From Areca catechu (taxonomy: Eukaryota > Streptophyta > Magnoliopsida > Arecales > Arecaceae): DNA of 64,000 nt. Shown in pieces: positions 31,095 through 42,914 of this stretch. The stretch is from the NCBI GenBank assembly GCA_021397845.1, contig CM038039.1:7805731-7869730 (forward strand), in the 5' to 3' direction. The notes under the pieces were generated by a model. It had not been told where the DNA came from. It saw nothing but the letters and a program-made list of their open reading frames with translations, and made no database searches. The translations under genes were made by a program, and so were the position numbers. The stretch's first letter is position 1; each line of letters begins with the position of its first letter.

Positions 31095-33450
31095 TTAGAA
31101 CCAGAAAGCCTGGTCCTCCACAGGAAAAACGTAATTACATGAGTTGTCTTCGAGCCTCAGGAAGCTGCATCCTTTAATTTCCTCATCCTTGTCAAGATGA
31201 GAAAGACCAGCCTGATCAAAAACATTTGAAGTGTCCGCTGGCTCCAATGGTGGAGAGAGTAATCCATCAGTTCGAGGGCTATCGGAATCTGATACGGTAC
31301 TGTTGGCAGAGCTGAGATCCTCTGGTTTACACAGCAGGGCATGCACATCAGGCTTTTTCTCCTCAGAAAATGAAACCAACTCAAGTTTTTGCAGCAGGGG
31401 AGGAGGAACTTGGATTTCATACGTTTGTAAGTCACCCTTCTCCCTTTTAAGGAGTTTTTCTGTGAGAAACATAACCTGTTGAGGAGAAAATTCTTAGTTA
31501 TAAGGAAGATACAACTTATCTTCTGACTATGTTTTGCCAGCAAAGGAAAATATAGAGATAAGCATTAGGACTGTTCCTTTCACTGACAATAATTAAACTC
31601 TAAAACAACATGTCACAATAATGCTTTGGCCTTTTTTTTTTTTTCCCCCAAGTGCTGTTCTGGAGAAACAAAAACGACTAATTGGTTACTTAAACAGAAG
31701 ATGAAGGATTAATTCTTATAAAACATCATTGAAACAAGCATGAAACTTATAGCAAACTGTCCAAGATAGATGACCAGGAAGTAATTCGACGAACAAATAA
31801 CGAGAACACGAACATGATCATACGAACCGCTGCATAGCATCTCATGTACAAAAATCTTTAAAACTAGATTTAAAGTATGAATTGTCATTTTGAAAAGCTT
31901 GACAATAGCCGTGTCAACTCTAAAAAACAAATTTATATATACTCATGTCTTCAGGGTAGTGACAAAGATTAAGAAATAAAAGAGATTTAGCCTTGTATGT
32001 ATGTTCTTAAGGCAGCGAGAGGAACAAGATGCCCAAAGACCTCCAAGTGAGAGATATCATGCACCCAAAATCTAAGTTTAAAGTATCTTCTAAATGGATA
32101 GAGGTTTCGGCTTAATAATGGAGAGAAGCAATAGAAGTTATTTGCTTTGTAGGAAATGGGTCACCTCTGCTTTCAGCTTCTCCCTCTCCTTAAGTAGGTT
32201 CTCATAATCAGCTTTGAGAACATCATGTCTGGACTTCAGTGCTTCATAATCCTTCTCCATCTGCTTTGTTTTCCATCGGGCTCGGCGGTTCTGAAACCAT
32301 ATGGCTACCTGCCTAGGCTGAAGTCCAAGATCCTTTGCAAGCTGAATCTTCCTCTCTGGTTCGAGCTTATTGTCGAGAGCAAAATTCTTCTCCAGGAACT
32401 GCACCTGATCAGCGGTTAGCCGCCTCTTCTTCTCTGTCTGGTGAAAAAATTCCTCCAGGTTTTCTTCACCGGTTTCTTCCAACTCAAGAGGCCGGTAAAA
32501 TGATCTTTCAGTTGTGATCCCATGAACATTGTCAATATTCATCGTGGATTTCAAGCCTGGAGGCAAAAAGAATATTTACTCAGACTTCAGTACATGTCTT
32601 CTAACTATTGGCCATGGATAACTTAATCTACCAGCTTGAATAATGGAGGAAATAGAAAACTTGTATCAAATTTCCGTGTTCACAAAATAAATAAATAAAT
32701 AAAATAATAAAAATGGTTTCTAAATCTATTGCACAGTCACTGTAAAATTTGATTAAAAAAAAAGAATCAGTATGATCAGCAACTGCATAGATATGTATTC
32801 GGTTATGTACTCCATAAATACACAATTATTAATAGGAAATGTTATTTAAATATTTGAATCCAATAGAAGGCCATCACAAAAGCCCAATTTTCTTTCCTAT
32901 TTCCTTCTAATTCATCTTGTTCTCTCCTTTCTTTTATCTATTTTAATAAAAGCCGGGTGGCTCCTTTTAGCCTCCCTTTATCATCAAAGGTCGGAAGCTC
33001 AGAACTTCAGATGGATGAGTAAAGGAAAATTCTTCCTAGGAAAAAAACAGTTAAAGAGATACAAAAAAACAAGTTATAAAGTGAAATTTTAAGATCAATA
33101 GAATTGTCAGTTCAAACTCCAATTTTAAGATCAGTGGCACCAAAAGAAATCCCCTTGCAACTTGTCCAAAAAAAAAAAAATCCTGCTCCAATTCAACCAT
33201 CTAAAAGATTGGTAACCCAATAAAATTACAATTAGATCAAACAAAATAAGAATAGAATAAGATGAAGCAGAACATTAGAGTATCAACATCCATACCAAAT
33301 TTCAACATTCAAAACAAGGTCAAGATGGTTACCAAGGAATCCGGCATGAGAAGAGCCAGAAACGAGCAGGGTCTCTATAGCATCGCAGGGGATCCCTTCG
33401 TTCTGGAGCAAAACAGCCATACTGGGGCCCCCACACCTCATTCGCGCCAT
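31095..33450 (-). CDS. Class I homeodomain-leucine zipper (HD-Zip I) transcription factor, three exons
   Basis: Nuclear DNA-binding regulator. HD-Zip I proteins bind CAAT(A/T)ATTG-type pseudopalindromes as dimers. Exons on the minus strand: 33450-33333, 32556-32165, 31475-31095, with GT-AG borders (GTAACC...CTCCAG; GTGACC...CAACAG), giving 296 residues with phase kept throughout. The homeodomain lies at about 82-138 (EKKRRLTADQVQFLE to WFQNRRARWK at 126-135). The zipper follows directly with heptads M139, L146, L153, L160, L167, L174, and the second intron falls inside it, as usual for the class. The acidic, Ser-rich C-terminus ends PVEDQAFWF, an aromatic tail like that of HAT5/ATHB-1 relatives. 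The start at 33450 (MARMRC) was preferred over an in-frame Met at 33528, whose extra 26 residues look like translated leader. No damage seen; the only gene here that appears functional. Confidence 0.93.
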
Positions 33451-33740
33451 CTTCTTCCCCTCTCTCCTTCCCCGTCTCCTTTCACTGACCCAGAAGAAGA
33501 AAGGAGGACTTTCTCCGATGCTTCTCAAAACTTTTCCTCAAATCAACTCCTCCGTGTCCTTATTTCTCTTTTTCTTCTTCTTCCTCTCTCCCTCTATGTC
33601 TTTGTCCTTCAAAACAGAGAAAAAAACAAAAAAAAGGAGGGACTTTTCCGGAACGCCTTGGTGAGCCTGCTCAAGATGAGAAGGCCATGACTTCTCCCTA
33701 CTGAGAGATCTTCTACTTCCTGCTACTTCAATCTCTTCTT

Positions 33741-33824
33741 CTATAGCTTGTGACGGAAGAAGCTGGTGATCATGATGACAGAGGCGTGGGAGCAGGCAAT
33801 AGAGGAGGGGCTACTCACAGCCAT
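33741..33824 (-). CDS. Upstream ORF (27 residues) in the HD-Zip leader
   Basis: On the minus strand ATG at 33824 opens a 27-codon frame, MAVSSPSSIACSHASVIM then ITSFFRHKL, ending TAG at 33743-33741, 290 nt before the HD-Zip ATG. A second in-frame Met at 33773 could give a 10-residue form. Other small uORFs are at 33908-33861 (15 codons) and near 33687 (5 codons). Arabidopsis ATHB1, a class I HD-Zip gene, is known to be translationally repressed by a conserved-peptide uORF. Whether this peptide is homologous I cannot tell by eye. It assumes the transcript starts upstream of 33824, consistent with the TATA box at 34068. Confidence 0.45.
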   Translation of the reverse strand: MAVSSPSSIACSHASVIMITSFFRHKL

Positions 33825-34067
33825 CTCTTTTTCTCTTTCCGACGCCCAGGACAAGAGAAGTCAATAGAGTGAGAACAGGGATTGGAGGGTGGATGGAAAG
33901 AATTCCATCGATACCGACGGCTAAAGTTGGGCTGGAGGTCGAGCAGAGGAGAAGACAGAGACCGGTGGGGTGGGGGAGGGGAATGGAAAGGGATTTGGAT
34001 TTGTTCTGTTTTGCTGAGGTCTCTCCGTTATTTCCTCTCTAATTCGCGAGAGCTTCGAGGGGAGGGG

Positions 34068-34075
34068 TTTATAAA
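34068..34075 (-). promoter_or_regulatory. Candidate TATA box of the HD-Zip gene
   Basis: The palindrome TTTATAAA lies about 620 bp before the HD-Zip ATG. CT/GA-rich leader sequence runs between. It would give a leader of roughly 590 nt that includes the 27-residue uORF. Confidence 0.4.
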
Positions 34076-34139
34076 GACCGGTGTGTCCCGGTGATGCTCC
34101 CGTTCTTTTCTCGGCTGAAGGATGGGTGGGCATAAAACA

Positions 34140-34740
34140 ACTGAAACGCCCCCCCGTTGCTCTCAGAAAGTGATGAGAAGCTCCCTGTTTAGATTAGTCA
34201 TCAGTCATTTCACCATATACCTTCTCCACTGTTCTACCGGTAAATCGAAGGCTTTGAAGCCGGAACTTTTTTGCCTCTGCCCCTTCTTTCCTTTTTATTA
34301 TTTTTTTTTAACTCCTTTTTTTATATATAGTCACGGTTATTTTATTATTATTATTATATTAAAACCAAACATCCATATTATACTAATCTAGTATAAACAT
34401 ATTTAAAAAAAATCAGAAAGAGGGATATTTCGAAGCTGGCCTGGAGCCCCTTCAATGTTGGTCCACAAAAAATTTCTTAAATGCTCTACAATATAGGCAG
34501 TGATTCAATCAATTATTAAATTCATTTATTGATTGTTGCCATCTATATCGTCGTGGCCTGCAATTCCTATATAGTATCGGTGAGTGGACTTCTTGCCTGG
34601 CATCTTTAAAGCACGAACGGTTCTGCAAAACAGAGGAGACCCGGGCCAAGGATTCCAATGGGGACACTTCGATGATCAAGTCAATGGGCAATCAAGGAAA
34701 ACAAATCCTCCTTAATGGGTCCCAGAATTGTTTCCACGTT
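34140..34740. other. Upstream flank of the HD-Zip gene, no gene recognised
   Basis: AT-rich sequence with a T-rich stretch at 34290-34350. No domain, repeat unit or RNA gene could be supported. Confidence 0.5.
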
Positions 34741-35394
34741 CAGAGAATTCACAAGAAGATAGAATGGGAGTTAGAGCAGTGGGAGCTAGAGCTGTGAGAG
34801 CTAGAGCAGTGGTAGTTGCCGCAGCGGGAGCTCTTGGGAGAGTCTGAGTCTTCGAGCACCCATCCTGCCCTTGATCTTCACTCGCTTGCTTCGTCTTGCA
34901 TTGGTTTCTGCTAGTTTGCGCTTGTTCCCTTGTTACTCTGACTTACCTTGCCAGAGGCCCCTTTGAGCTTCTTATAGGAGTGTGATTCATCTAGCAGGGC
35001 GCAAGGCCCTGATCTGGGGCTCTCTGAGAGCGTCTCCTATGGGCGGAGCGTAGGTCTATCTCATTTCCTCCTATGAAGAGGGAGACAGGGCCCATAGTCC
35101 CTATAAGGAGGTTCTACCATGGGTGCAGGCGAAGAACTGTGAAGTGCACGTCCCTCCCGCGGTGAGTGTGAGTGGCATGCCACGGGGCCTGACACCCCAA
35201 CAGGACACTACATCTTACGGGCACCGTGTCACCATGTATAGGGACTTGGCAAGGCACTGGTCTGGCAGAAGATGCTATAGGGTCAAGGACTCCTGGTAGA
35301 ACCTTCCTCTTCTGGGTGGTACAGGCGGTAGGTTGATGGGCGCGATGCCCCGGACGAAGTGCCTTTCCATAGAAGGTGTTGACAGCAAGCTAAG

Positions 35395-35560
35395 AGGCCC
35401 GGTGCTCCAGCAGGATGCTCCTCTGTAGGATATATAGGTGGCACGCTCTGGTGGAACGACACTCCATAGAGGTTGCAGGTGGCGTGCCCTGGTGGAGCAC
35501 CACTCCTCAAAGGTTACAGGTAGCATGCCCTGGCGGAGTGCCACTCCATTTAGATGGCAG
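35395..35560. repeat. 41-bp tandem repeat, 4 copies, in the B1 LTR
   Basis: Units beginning AGGTGGCACGCTCTGG at 35436, 35477 and 35518 have an exact 41-bp step. A more diverged unit precedes at 35395. Confidence 0.85.
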
Positions 35561-36505
35561 TCTCTTTGAGTAACATAGGGCTTCTGGCGGGGATGGTGAT
35601 ACCTCCTGCTAGGGTCACTATCCGACCGCATTTAAGGTTGCTCGAGGGGGGACCGAGTCTACCTGTCTTTATCCATGCTTGCTTCAGAGGGAAGTTGACT
35701 TTGACAAGGAACTCGATCTTGGATGGGAGCTTGACCTCGACTGGGAGCTCGACCTCGGTATTTATCTGCGACAGCATCCAGGTGGAGCCTTTTGCCAGCT
35801 GCGCCTCCAGCTAAATCCAATGCAGGCTCCACATCAATGGTTAGGCCACATCAGATGCCCTCCACTCTTAAGTCTAGAGCGTGATGCGACGCTCGGGGCG
35901 AAGGAAGTTATAGTGATGCTGACATGGAAGGACATTTAGTCGGTGCCATTTAATGCCTTAACTGTTGATAACTCATAGATTGTGCCTTTGCACCGATGAG
36001 GAGGTGCCATGTCAGCTAGTGCGGGAGGGAGAATGATGATTTGCACCTAGTCTGAAGCGGTTTTCGACATGTCGAAGCACCGTTCCTAGCAGATCCTAAT
36101 GCATGGCGAGCATCCGGTGGTCAGCACTTGACCCGGAGCGATTTTGTGCATACCGAAGTGCCATTCTCAGTGGATTTCGATGCATGATGAGCATTCGACA
36201 GTTGGAGAGGCAAAAGGATGCATGTTTTGATTGGTACGATGCGATGGGGCACTGTTAGGCTATTTGAAAAGAGGCCATTTTGCCTTAGCTATTTCTTTAG
36301 AAACTTCGAGCGAGGGAGCAGGAAGAGCCAGAGCCTTTTCACCCAGTTCCAACTTTCTCACCCGAGGCATTCAGGTCAGTCTTCCCTCCTCTTTGCTTCC
36401 TTATTCTCCTTCGGCCTGTGCTGAAGGAGATCAATCAGGGTTCTTAGGTCCTCCTTTCTTCTTCATTTCCTTCTTCCTTCTTCTACTTCTTCTTATACCT
36501 TTAGG

Positions 36506-37470
36506 ATGAGTCCTTCCGGCTAGAGGCACCATCACCCGGACCATTCTGGCGAGGCAGGGCCATCCTGGCTGAGGCCTCCTTCCTCCGATAGCAAAAAGGA
36601 GGAAGTCCTCTTAGGATTCGTAGGGGTCTCCGGTGGATAGGGATAGTCATAGGTCCCCCTAGGATTCCTTCTCCTCCCCCTCCTTCTGCTCCTTTCGCTG
36701 GCCGTGACTCAGCCGATCCTTCTGGCATTGCTTCAACGATGACCCTGGAGGACCTCCTTCAGCTTCGGGGTACTTACAGGATTTTGGATTATGTCCGACT
36801 CTCGGTTCCGGGGCCGGAGGAATGGGTTACTTCAAGTGGCCCAGGTTGGATTGCCCTGTACGAGAACTTCTTCCTCGGGGGCCTTCGTCTTCCTCTTCAT
36901 CCCTTCTTTCTCTCTTTCCTCAGCAACTTTCATCTTGTCCCGACCCAGCTTGCTTCGAATGTTGTTAGGGTTATCTCTTGATTTGCTATTCTTTGTCACT
37001 TCTATGGGATAGTTATCCATTTTTCTTTGTTCAAGGCCCTTTTCATCCTGAAACACCACCCGGTCGTTAACGGGTGGTGGTTCGTGGCCCCTCACATAGG
37101 GGCCATCAAATTTGATCTACCTACTTCCATCAAGGGATGGAAGAATAGGTTCTTTTTTGTCTCGATTGAAAGAGTCGACTGGATTTGGAGTGACCTAGAC
37201 CGCACCACCAACCGGAATGCCCAGATAGAGGCTGTTGACCGGTTGGTGTACAACCAGCTCGTCACCTTCAAGATTCCTTCACTTCGGGATCTATTGACCA
37301 AACATAATTTGTTCGAGGCCAAGGTCAGCCCGATTCGATCCTTGGGTAAGGCCCAAAACCCGAACTTCCTTTTCATAAGAATTCTGCTCTCCTTTGAGTC
37401 TAATTGAGATTTTCTTCTCTTTGCAGGAATGAAGTTCTCTATGGATCAGATCCAAGAGATGTCCCAGTAG
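36506..37470 (+). pseudogene. Antisense Transposase_28-like gene of B1, truncated and broken
   Basis: Runs opposite to its host element. An ATG at 36506 is followed by TAG after five codons. The Transposase_28-like part is clear: MTLEDLLQLRGTYRI at 36739, LRLPLHPFF and VPTQLASN near 36890-36960. An intron-like gap follows, then HHPVVNGWWFVAPH, IKGWKNRFFFVSIERVDWIW and VDRLVYNQLVTFKIPSL (37027-37300). A further intron leads to MKFSMDQIQEMSQ at 37431, where a TAG and the B2 LTR end it. The lost linker and coiled coil are present in the B2 copy. Confidence 0.7.
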
Positions 37471-38159
37471 AGGCACGCATCCTTCTTTCTATTGGAAGCC
37501 TTTCATAACCAACCTTGCCTTGTACATCTTGTTGTCATTGTGCTCTTCCTTGATCTTGTAAAATCTGACGTGGCAGCTTCCTCTGACGTAGCGTCTGACT
37601 GGGTCTGACATGGGCTACATGTCAACGATCCTGCCATATCATTTGTCCCCCACTCCTAAGTCCCGTTGGTGCACGGTGCTCAGGACGAAGGGAGTTAATG
37701 CAGCGCTGATATGGAAAGACCAAAATCCTGTACCATAATTGCCATGATCGCCGGTGCCTCATGAGACGAACCTTCGAGCTAATGAAGCGGCGACACGTGG
37801 AGCCATCCGAGGAGGCATTATTGCTGATGCATGATTCGAAGAGATAGTGGGTGGAACGGAGCATCGCCTCTGTCGATTGCTAACATGTGGAGTGATTCCA
37901 ACAGTGATGATGGGATGGTTACGGTCTGGTCACCTTGAAAGGAAAGATATTTTCTCTTTCAAAAGATTTTCGTGCCCGCCAGCGAATCGGAGAGTCCCCT
38001 TCTTCCCCCCAGTCATCCTTTTCCTCCAAAGGCAACCATGTTTGTTCATCCTCTACACTTCTTCCTCTGTGGGCTGGGTAGAGTCTTTGCTAGGATCTTG
38101 TTAAATCTTGTCAGTTTCCCTTCTTTTTTGTCTTTCCTCTTCTTCTTCTCCCTTTTGAA

Positions 38160-41100
38160 ATGTCTCGCTAGGGTCGGAACTTCCGTCCTTCGACTAACCC
38201 CAACAAGGCTGGGCCTTCTCGGTCGAGGACGCCTTTTTCTTCTTCTAACGATGAGGAAGAGGTGCGCTTCGAGTTTTTGAGGCCTCACCCTACAGGGATA
38301 GTCATCGGATCGCCCAGGTCCATCCCTCGCCTCCTCCTCCTTCTAAATTTTCTACAGAACCTCTATGGTTGACAGGTCCCGGTGGTATCGCCTCGATGAT
38401 AACCGGCGAGGATCTTGCGACCATCTGGGATACCTACGGTATTCCGGACTCTGTCCGGCTCTCGGTTCCGCGACCGAGGGAATGAGTCACCGCAAGTGGC
38501 CCGGGCCAGATAGCTTTGTATGAGGAGACCCTTGCGGGGGCCTCCAATTTCCTTTCCATCCTTTCTTTCTTTCTATCCTCGGTCACTACCATTTGGTTCC
38601 AGCACAGCTAGTTCCAAATGCAGTCCAAACCATCTTCTATTTCATTATCTTATGTCATTTCCATGGGATCATTGTCTGTTTTTCTCTCTTCAGGGTTTTC
38701 TTCACCCTGAAGCACCACCCATCTGAGGACGGGTGGTGGTTCATCTCTCCCCGCCCTAAGGGCATAAAATTTGAGCTTACCTCTTCCATCAAGGGATGGA
38801 AGAGCAAGTACTTTTTTACTTCGGTTGAGGGGGTCGACTGGGTTTGGAGCAACCCGGATCAGATCCCAAACTGAAATGCCATTATCGAGGTGGTTGATCG
38901 GGAGGTGTATGACCAGATCCGCACCGACTAGATTCCTTCTCTTGAGGTTCTACTGACAGAGTAGAACCTCCACGAAGCCGGAGTCAACCCAACGGGTGAG
39001 TTTGGCATGGCCTTCACCTATTTTTGTTTTCTCTCTGTCTTCTCGACTTCGGAGCTAACCATGTCTTTTCTATGTACATGCATGAAGTACTCTGTGGAAG
39101 ACCTTCTCACCCTCTCCAGGAAGAGGGGTCCGTCGATGGGGATCAGAGAGTTCCCGTCGAAGAGGACCCGGGAGGAGGAGAATGCGAGGGCTGCATCCAC
39201 TGTGACGGTAGAAGAGCCGAGAAGGGGAGGGGTCGAGCCCACCCCCGAGCCACCTAGGCAGCAAGTCCCACCCCCAGATCGGGAGCCAGAGGTGGTGGTC
39301 CTAGCCAGGGCTGCCGCTGCTGCTGTGGAGCCTCCACTACCTGAGGTCATCGTGGTGGAGCCCGAAGAGGAGCTGGAGGGAGTGGAGCGGCCATCAGTGA
39401 CGCCGTCCAGAGTGGCGTCGAGCCCCCACCGCGCCTCCGATGCCTCCTCAGCCAGAGGAGGGGCCGATGTTGTGTCTGCGGTGACGAGGATGGGGAAGGA
39501 TCCCTGTAGGCTGCCATTCGAAGTGGCACCGAATTCTTCACTGGTCCGAGACCCATAGCTCATCGAGCGCATGATGGACTTTGCCGTCCAGTCACGCGAT
39601 CGGTGGGAGAAGGCGGGGAAGCTCCTCGGTGATGTCATTCATGGCACATTCCCCCGGCTATTCTCAGTAAGAACTCCTTTCTTCTCACCCCTTCTCCTCT
39701 TTTTCTTATTTGCTTCTCTTCATTTTTTTGGCTAACATCTTCCTTGGAACAGCTCGGTGCCGACCTCCTGCTGATCCAAGACTACTGCATGAAGGTGAAA
39801 AGCACCAACATCAAGCATACAATATGCAAGAAAAATAGGGCAGAAGATATGCATCTTAAAATAATTTTAAAGTATGCACAGCGGAAGGCTCGATAGATAG
39901 ATCTAAACAATCTACTGATCTGCCCGCAACAAGATCTAGCATAATAATCTAGCATGCAACATAACATCAAAGCAAGACAAAAATACAAACATAAAAGTAC
40001 CATACCTTTATATCAAGAAAGAAGCAGTGGAAGGAGGAGGGCGCTCGAGCCACACACGTATTTGGCCTCTACAGGAAATCCACACCTGGGCTCGACTCTG
40101 ATCAACTCCCTCGGAGTGCTAGGTCTTCGGGATCCTTGGACCAATCTTCTTCTTCCGGGAAGACAAGGAGGAGAGGTGGAATCCTTTTCCAAGAGACTCT
40201 CTTCCCAAGACCTAGCTTGATTGCTAGGTTACTCACACCCAATCCCTAGACCTCACAAACCCTTCTCCTTCTAGTAAACACTTTTACTTTTTTCTCTAGT
40301 GGTGTTGTAACCTCTACAGCCTATAGAATGACCCTCATTTATAGGTAGAGTCATAAGAGGGAGAAGAAGAAAGGAGGAGAGATGAGGGGAGAGAATTGGG
40401 GAGAGGATCAAGGCCATACCAAATGGGTCCAAACTCTTTAGGAAGGAATGGCAATCATTCCAAGAAAGTTTGGAGCCAAAATGATTTGAATTCAAAATTC
40501 AAACCAGGTTAAATCTTTTCCAAAAACCTCTTTCCAGAATTTTGCTCGTCATAGGAAGTGTCGACATACGAAAATTGCCAATTGTCGATACTTCACCAGG
40601 TGTTGACATCTGCAAAAGTTTAAGTATCGACACTTGGAACAAAGTCAATCATATTGACTTCTGGTGATGGCAAACAATTCTTAATCGTTGATTAGCCTTA
40701 AGATCAGATAGAAATCCTCTATGATGTGTGACCCCATGGTTCGAACACTAAACCGGTAGCACTGGAACATTTCCAGTACCAGTCAAAGTCCTCGTTTAGC
40801 AATGATACACGACATCCGAATAGGTCGAAGATGCAAAGCACCTCACAAGAACCTTTGGCATATGGTTGTCGCATAATTCATCCCTTTGACCTCATAATGC
40901 TCAGGATGACCTAGGGTTTGACTGCCAACCCTAATTTGGTTTATCCAGATCATGTCTCAACCTCACAAGTTCTGTGACTCCTTACAAGAACTACCTTAGC
41001 CAAGGTTTTGCTGAATTGAGACATAGTGAGTCATTTACTCCAAACTACTTGGAGAGGTCAATTCCATCTTGATCCACCACCACTCCACAAGTACTTGATT

Positions 41101-42278
41101 GCACCCAGAAACCTTCCGTCACTGGATTAGAAATCCAGGTAATCTGGTACCAAAGTATAGTAAGTTGCTTGCAAGCTACCATGATGACCTTAGGTCTGAG
41201 GGACACATATACCTATACCCTTCGCGAGCAATCCTTTGGCAGAAGAGAGCTCCGCAGATGGTCACGTTCAGTGAAATGTCATATATTTTACTTGCATGTC
41301 ACACTAGTGTCTCCACACTCCTTGATTAAGAGGACAACCAATAAATGCGATATACAACAACCTATACTTGATATATCGTCGTCCTATAACAATGTATCCT
41401 TTAGTTGTGAGCCAGTTTAAGAACTACCTAATATATCTTCTCTATATCAAATAATGTAGTTCTAAGGACTCCATCACACAAGATTTTTTTTTATACAAAT
41501 ACAAAGATAGCACAACCGTCTATAGCCTAGACGATTAGCTTTGGAACATAATTTCTAACACTGCAGGCATTGGGCAAAAAGGGATCAGCAACGGTCATCA
41601 GAGCTCGAGTCCCTGAAGGCCGAGGCCAAGCTGCAAACGGACGCCACTTGGGAGTCCGAGCGAAAGAACAAGGAGCTCAGGGGCGAGGTCGCAAGCATCG
41701 AAAGGCGCATTAAGGAGCTGGAGGAGGCCTTGGACCAAGAAAGGAGTCAGTCCAAGAGCCGAGCTGAGGAGCTCCGGGCCAAGGAGGCCAGGGCAAAGGA
41801 GCTCAGGGTCGAGGCAGCCCGGGAAAAGGAGCTGGTCTAATTGCTCCGAGGCCAGCTAGAGGCAGCCAAGGAATGGGCCACCACCGCTGAGAAGAAGACT
41901 ATAGTGGTCGAGGAAAGAGCTGCTGCCACTGAGAGGGAGACTGTGGTGGCCGCAGAATAGGCGGAGGCCGCAAAGAAGGAGGCCACCGAGGTGGTCTCCA
42001 AGTACAAGGCCTCGAAAGAGTTTGATGCCAAGTTCCACGAACTCGCCATAGACTTCTTCTTCAAGGGGTTCATGTACTGCCGGTCACAGGTGGTGGGTCT
42101 TGTCCCCGACAAGAACTTGAGTAGGCTTAGATTCCCGACCGCCCCATCGGAGAGCCCGATACTGGACTTGGTCGAGGTGGAGGAACTAGTAGCTGCCGTC
42201 GACAAAGCTCCGCCGGAGGAGGTCCCCGAGGATGATGCCCCGTCTGTGCACCAGCCCGGGAAGGAGCCGGGCGAGTAG
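38160..42278 (+). pseudogene. Antisense Transposase_28/coiled-coil gene of B2, split by a solo LTR
   Basis: ATG at 38160, then TAG at codon 4. The Transposase_28-like part reads EDLATIWDTYGIPDSVRLSVP (about 38410), HHPSEDGWWFISP and IKGWKSKYFFTSVEGVDWVW (38715-38850), with several stops. After an intron the linker exon begins MKYSVEDLLTLSRKRG near 39085 and is Pro/Glu-rich to 39558; more coding sequence runs to 39789. A 1771-bp solo LTR then intervenes. The frame resumes at 41566 without shift into a coiled coil (LESLKAEAKLQTDATWE; RIKELEEALDQERSQSKS) with two stops, ending PGKEPGE at 42278. The leader upstream (37690-38159) is CT-rich. A likely 3' end follows near 42400. Confidence 0.75.
39790..41560 (-). 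mobile_element. Solo LTR (Copia-like ends) inside the antisense gene of B2
   Basis: 1771 bp. Minus strand: starts TGTTAGAAATTATGTTCC and ends GCTTTTCACCTTCA. It is flanked on both sides by the 5-bp duplication CTGCA (39785-39789 and 41561-41565). No internal coding region is present, so it is an LTR left after recombination between two LTRs. TGTTAGAA-type starts are common in plant Copia LTRs; the family is not identified. Confidence 0.88.
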
Positions 42279-42289
42279 TGTGGGGGCGC

Positions 42290-42900
42290 TTGTATTTTCT
42301 TTCTTTTCCTTTTATTTATGTTCGGGCTGCCCGGTCTGTCGGGGGCCCAGAGAAAATGATGTAAAAACTTCACACTCTATCAATGAAACTTTTCTTTTTT
42401 CCACTGACTTGTGCATTTATTCTTGCATTACTGACTCTTTAGCAATCTTCCTTCCTCTGTTTCTCTGTTGCCCGTGTGCATGTCTTCTACCGAGGCATCT
42501 CACCTTAAGGCTCTAAGTCCCTAGGCTCTTCCCTGTCGAGCTCCGAGGGTGCGAGGCAATTAGAAGAAAAGTCTTTTGATTTGCTGAGTCATCCCCGTCT
42601 TGCGGGCGAAGTGGTACACTGTTTGGAAAAGGTGTATTCGACCTCGGATGGGATCACCTCCAAGCGAGCACGTTGCAGAGGGGCCTAGATGCTGTGGCCG
42701 GAGGGACTACCTGGTGATCATGAGGTGCCGGGCTTCGAAAGTTTTTAGGCTTGAGTGCCAGGCTTCAAGAGTTTCCGGGCTTGAGTGTCAGGCTTCAGGA
42801 GTTTCCAAGCTTGAGTACCAGGCTTCAGGAGTTTCCGAGCTTGAGTGCTAGACCTGGGGTCGGACAGTGAGATCCCTGCGAGGCAAAGGTGATTTGCATA
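42290..42900. other. Spacer between antisense gene and integrase of B2
   Basis: 3' untranslated region of the antisense gene followed by non-coding element DNA. It includes the 30-bp tandem repeat at 42725-42844. No further gene. Confidence 0.55.
42725..42844. repeat. 30-bp tandem repeat, 4 copies
   Basis: Units beginning GTGCCGGGCTTC at 42725, 42755, 42785 and 42815, each with GTTTCC and GCTTGA. Period exactly 30 bp. Confidence 0.9.
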
Positions 42901-42914
42901 AAAAGGATCTTTAT

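Larger units (their letters stand above)
34740..37470 (-). mobile_element. Remnant B1 of a minus-oriented Tat gypsy element
   Basis: Contains part of a 3' LTR (up to 35853; on the minus strand it begins TGATGTGGCC after the purine tract GAGTGGAGGGCATC) and the first part of the antisense gene (36506-37470, plus). Pol and gag are absent. It ends where the truncated LTR of element B2 begins. B1 and B2 share the same antisense gene and similar DNA upstream of it (compare 35865-35940 with 37655-37735), so they are related copies lying head to tail. The left border is unresolved. Confidence 0.6.

Noticed and set aside
33451..33528. Longer N-terminus of the HD-Zip protein from Met at 33528
   Set aside because: The extra 26 residues are Arg/Phe/Glu low-complexity encoded by a CT-rich leader; the start at 33450 fits better.
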